Below are positions 6,543-8,563 of a stretch of 8,563 bases of DNA, one piece after another. Position numbers and translations under genes: made by a program. Source of the DNA: an uncultured Chlorobiota bacterium. GTDB lineage: Bacteria; Bacteroidota; Bacteroidia; Bacteroidales; JAADGE01. The stretch spans positions 1 to 8,563 of the forward strand of contig CAMZKQ010000058.1 of the NCBI GenBank assembly GCA_947311265.1, written 5' to 3'. How positions within the stretch are numbered: the first letter of the stretch is position 1; each line of letters begins with the position of its first letter. Under the pieces are notes generated by a model, which had not been told where the DNA came from, made no database searches, and worked only from the letters and a program-made list of their open reading frames with translations.

Positions 6543-8537
6543 ATGAATATCCTAAAGCATAATTTTATAAGCTATACCACAGTCATTTTAGACGAAAAGT
6601 TTGAAACATCTCATGCCCTTTTTTCAAAATCAATAGAAATATCACTGCTTGATATTGATAATAATTTGTTACAAAAAGTAAAGTTTGCTTACGCAAATAA
6701 AGCCATCTTACAACAATTCATAGCTCAGCAACTCCCCCTAAATTTTGATAACTGTTTTTTAGAAATCCCCAAAGAACTCCCCCGTAACCAAGATGGTTAC
6801 TGCATATTAAACGGCTTTTCGGCCAACAACTCCTTTATTGTAGGGCAAGATAATGAAATCAATTTTTCAAAAATAATATTCGAGAATAAAGTACTTGATT
6901 TTACAGAAACCATTTTTTTTTCAAAAAAAATAAACTTTTCAGATGCCCAATTTACTGCCAAATCAACCTCATTTGAATACTGTAGTTTTATTGCCGAGCA
7001 ATTAACTTTCCATAAAGCCAAATTTACTGATGGAGATGTGAGCTTTAAAAACACCTACTTTTCAGACTCTCGAAAAGATTTTGAAGAAATGCACTTTGGC
7101 AAAGGGCTAACCTCTTTTGTCAATGCAGAATTTTACAAAGGCGACGTACTATTTACTGGTACAGTATTTGGACATGGAAAAACCACCTTCAAAATTGCCC
7201 GATTTGGTACTGGGCGAACCGATTTTTCAAGGGTCGTATTTTGGGCAGAAGAAACTTCATTTGAGCAAGCCCAATTCGGAGATGGCGATGTTTCATTTCG
7301 CTCAGCTACCTTTAAAAACGGTAGAGTAAACTTTGTGAGCTCTAAATTTGGCACAGGAAAAAAATCATTTATAAACACCCAATTTGGCAATGGGAATGTG
7401 CATTTCAAGAACTCCAATTTCGGCTCCGGAAAAACCACCTTTCGCTTAGCGACTTTTGGCTACGGGATTGTCGATTTTCATTTCTCCGAATTTAAGCAAG
7501 GGGATATTATTTTTGATGGTACAAAATTTTCTGACGGAGGAATCAATTTTAGAGCCGTGCATTTTGGTACAGGAAGGGTCAGTTTTAAACGGTCATTACT
7601 GGGCAATGGTAACATTATTTTTGAAGGCATATCATTAGCCGGACGCTTTATTATACAAGACTCGGTATTTGGCAACGGCGAAGTCAACTTTGCAGAAGCA
7701 GATTTAAAAAAGGCCAACGTACTTATTCAAAATGTCGATTTTGGTATCGGTAAAATTTCATTTAAAGATTCAAAATTTAATAAACTATCATTAAAAGGCT
7801 CACAGCTAGATAATTACTTCGACCTGCGAATGCACTCCTGTAAAACCTTAGATTTGTCCGATACCGTTGTAAAAGGCATTGTTGATTTAGATGCCTACAA
7901 CTCAAAATCCCATATAAACGAAATCAACCTAGACGGCATGCGACTTTTGGGCAGAATTTATATCGACTGGTACAAACATGAACTAAAAAAAATAATCCAC
8001 CACCAAAAAACTTCATGGGCAAGCAAAGCCGAGCAGTTTAGAATTTTAAAAGAAAATTACAGCGTAAACGGGCAATACGACTACGAGGACGAGGCCTATG
8101 TAGAATTTAAACGAGCAGAATCAAAGGCAATTCTGGAAAGTAAAACTAAGCACAACCCAAAAATGAAACCGATTTACTTAATCGGTAAATTTTGGGAATG
8201 GCTAATCTTTGATAAAATGGGCAAGTACGCCACCGACCCTATAAGGGTGCTAATTGCTATGTTGGTTACATACATCGGGTTCAGCTTGCTCTATGTTATT
8301 TTAGGGAAATTTAGCGACATGCACATTATTTCAGCCCTCTTTCCACCCAATGACCCTAGAGTAATGAGTATTTTTCCAAGAGCATTTTACCACAGTGCAA
8401 TTACCTTTCTTACAATAGGTTACGGCGATTATTACCCCAGTGGGATAACCCGATGGATTTCTGCATTTGAAGGCTTTGTAGGCCTATTTCAGATGTCCTA
8501 CTTTACAGTAGCCTTTGTAAGGAAAATGTTACGTTAA
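6543..8537 (+). CDS. Predicted potassium channel with a long N-terminal 12-residue-repeat solenoid
   Basis: This is a 664-residue protein in four parts. Residues 1-107 are unrecognised. From Phe108 to about 365 runs an unbroken series of 12-residue repeats with Phe at positions 1 and 6 and usually G-x-G from position 7; about four looser units follow to about 412. This pentapeptide-like pattern predicts a beta-solenoid. Residues 495-560 are charged and mostly helical (AEQFRILKENYSVNGQYDYE). The C-terminus is a two-helix pore: helix 1 about 568-588, pore helix FYHSAITFL, selectivity filter TIGYGD (624-629), helix 2 about 637-657, with the chain ending just after it. TIGYGD predicts K+ selectivity, and a tetramer is expected from the family. 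No RCK/TrkA-N domain is present, so any gating domain must be N-terminal. I recall solenoid-plus-pore proteins elsewhere in bacteria but know of no function. No signal peptide is seen, so the solenoid should be cytoplasmic. ATG 6543 is the only sensible start. Confidence 0.9.
   Translation: MNILKHNFISYTTVILDEKFETSHALFSKSIEISLLDIDNNLLQKVKFAYANKAILQQFIAQQLPLNFDNCFLEIPKELPRNQDGYCILNGFSANNSFIVGQDNEINFSKIIFENKVLDFTETIFFSKKINFSDAQFTAKSTSFEYCSFIAEQLTFHKAKFTDGDVSFKNTYFSDSRKDFEEMHFGKGLTSFVNAEFYKGDVLFTGTVFGHGKTTFKIARFGTGRTDFSRVVFWAEETSFEQAQFGDGDVSFRSATFKNGRVNFVSSKFGTGKKSFINTQFGNGNVHFKNSNFGSGKTTFRLATFGYGIVDFHFSEFKQGDIIFDGTKFSDGGINFRAVHFGTGRVSFKRSLLGNGNIIFEGISLAGRFIIQDSVFGNGEVNFAEADLKKANVLIQNVDFGIGKISFKDSKFNKLSLKGSQLDNYFDLRMHSCKTLDLSDTVVKGIVDLDAYNSKSHINEINLDGMRLLGRIYIDWYKHELKKIIHHQKTSWASKAEQFRILKENYSVNGQYDYEDEAYVEFKRAESKAILESKTKHNPKMKPIYLIGKFWEWLIFDKMGKYATDPIRVLIAMLVTYIGFSLLYVILGKFSDMHIISALFPPNDPRVMSIFPRAFYHSAITFLTIGYGDYYPSGITRWISAFEGFVGLFQMSYFTVAFVRKMLR
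6864..7637 (+). repeat. 36-bp coding repeat, about 22 diverged units
   Basis: The DNA encodes Phe108 to about residue 365 of the channel protein. Phenylalanine (ttt/ttc) recurs exactly every 36 bases from codon 6864 to residue 360, with a second Phe five codons after each (Leu in the last two units). Units are similar at protein level but diverged in DNA, so this is an old expansion and not a recent tandem array. The best-preserved units (consensus F-x4-F-G-x-G-x-x-x) are in the middle, about 7080-7480. Confidence 0.85.
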
Positions 8538-8563
8538 ACTAAAATATTTTTTAAATTTGTTTC

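Noticed and set aside
7133..7438. Antisense and alternate-frame open frames over the repeat region
   Set aside because: They arise from the periodic, stop-poor coding repeat on the plus strand; their translations resemble no protein and mirror the repeat.

Overview
The window looks like chromosome from a low-GC gliding member of the Bacteroidota. The evidence is a clear GldF gliding-motility ABC permease, promoter-like TTG / TAnnTTTG elements of the kind used by the Bacteroidota housekeeping sigma factor, little visible Shine-Dalgarno sequence, and AT-rich intergenic DNA. There are no rRNA or tRNA genes, insertion sequences, CRISPR arrays or phage genes. I cannot place it below phylum or class.

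Layout. (1) 143-1540, plus strand: an nfeD-type membrane serine protease, interrupted by one in-frame TGA at 1106-1108 where the family normally has glycine. Both halves are in the same frame and homologous to consecutive parts of one protein. (2) 1615-1651: a perfect 16-bp inverted repeat between convergent genes. (3) 1675-2817, minus strand: an intact acyl-CoA dehydrogenase, with a four-copy hexanucleotide repeat just downstream of its likely promoter. (4) 2818-3097: a divergent promoter region. (5) 3098-4748, plus strand: a tight run of gldF, a 67-residue conserved-looking protein of unknown function, and rsmE (16S rRNA m3U1498 methyltransferase). The usual partner gldG is not next to gldF. 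(6) 4939-6443, plus strand: a partner-switch signalling protein with two SiaB-like kinase domains followed by a SiaC-like domain, broken inside the SiaC domain by a one-base frameshift near 6171-6180. (7) 6543-8537, plus strand: a 664-residue protein with about 22 uninterrupted 12-residue F-x4-F-G-x-G-type repeats (a predicted beta-solenoid) joined to a C-terminal two-helix potassium-channel pore with a TIGYGD filter.

The genes do not form one pathway. The parts most worth attention are the SiaB-SiaB-SiaC fusion, where kinase and substrate domains lie in one chain, and the solenoid-gated channel next to it. Two reading-frame lesions in 8.5 kb, among otherwise intact genes, raise the question of real decay versus sequence error. 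If both are errors, the window encodes seven intact proteins.
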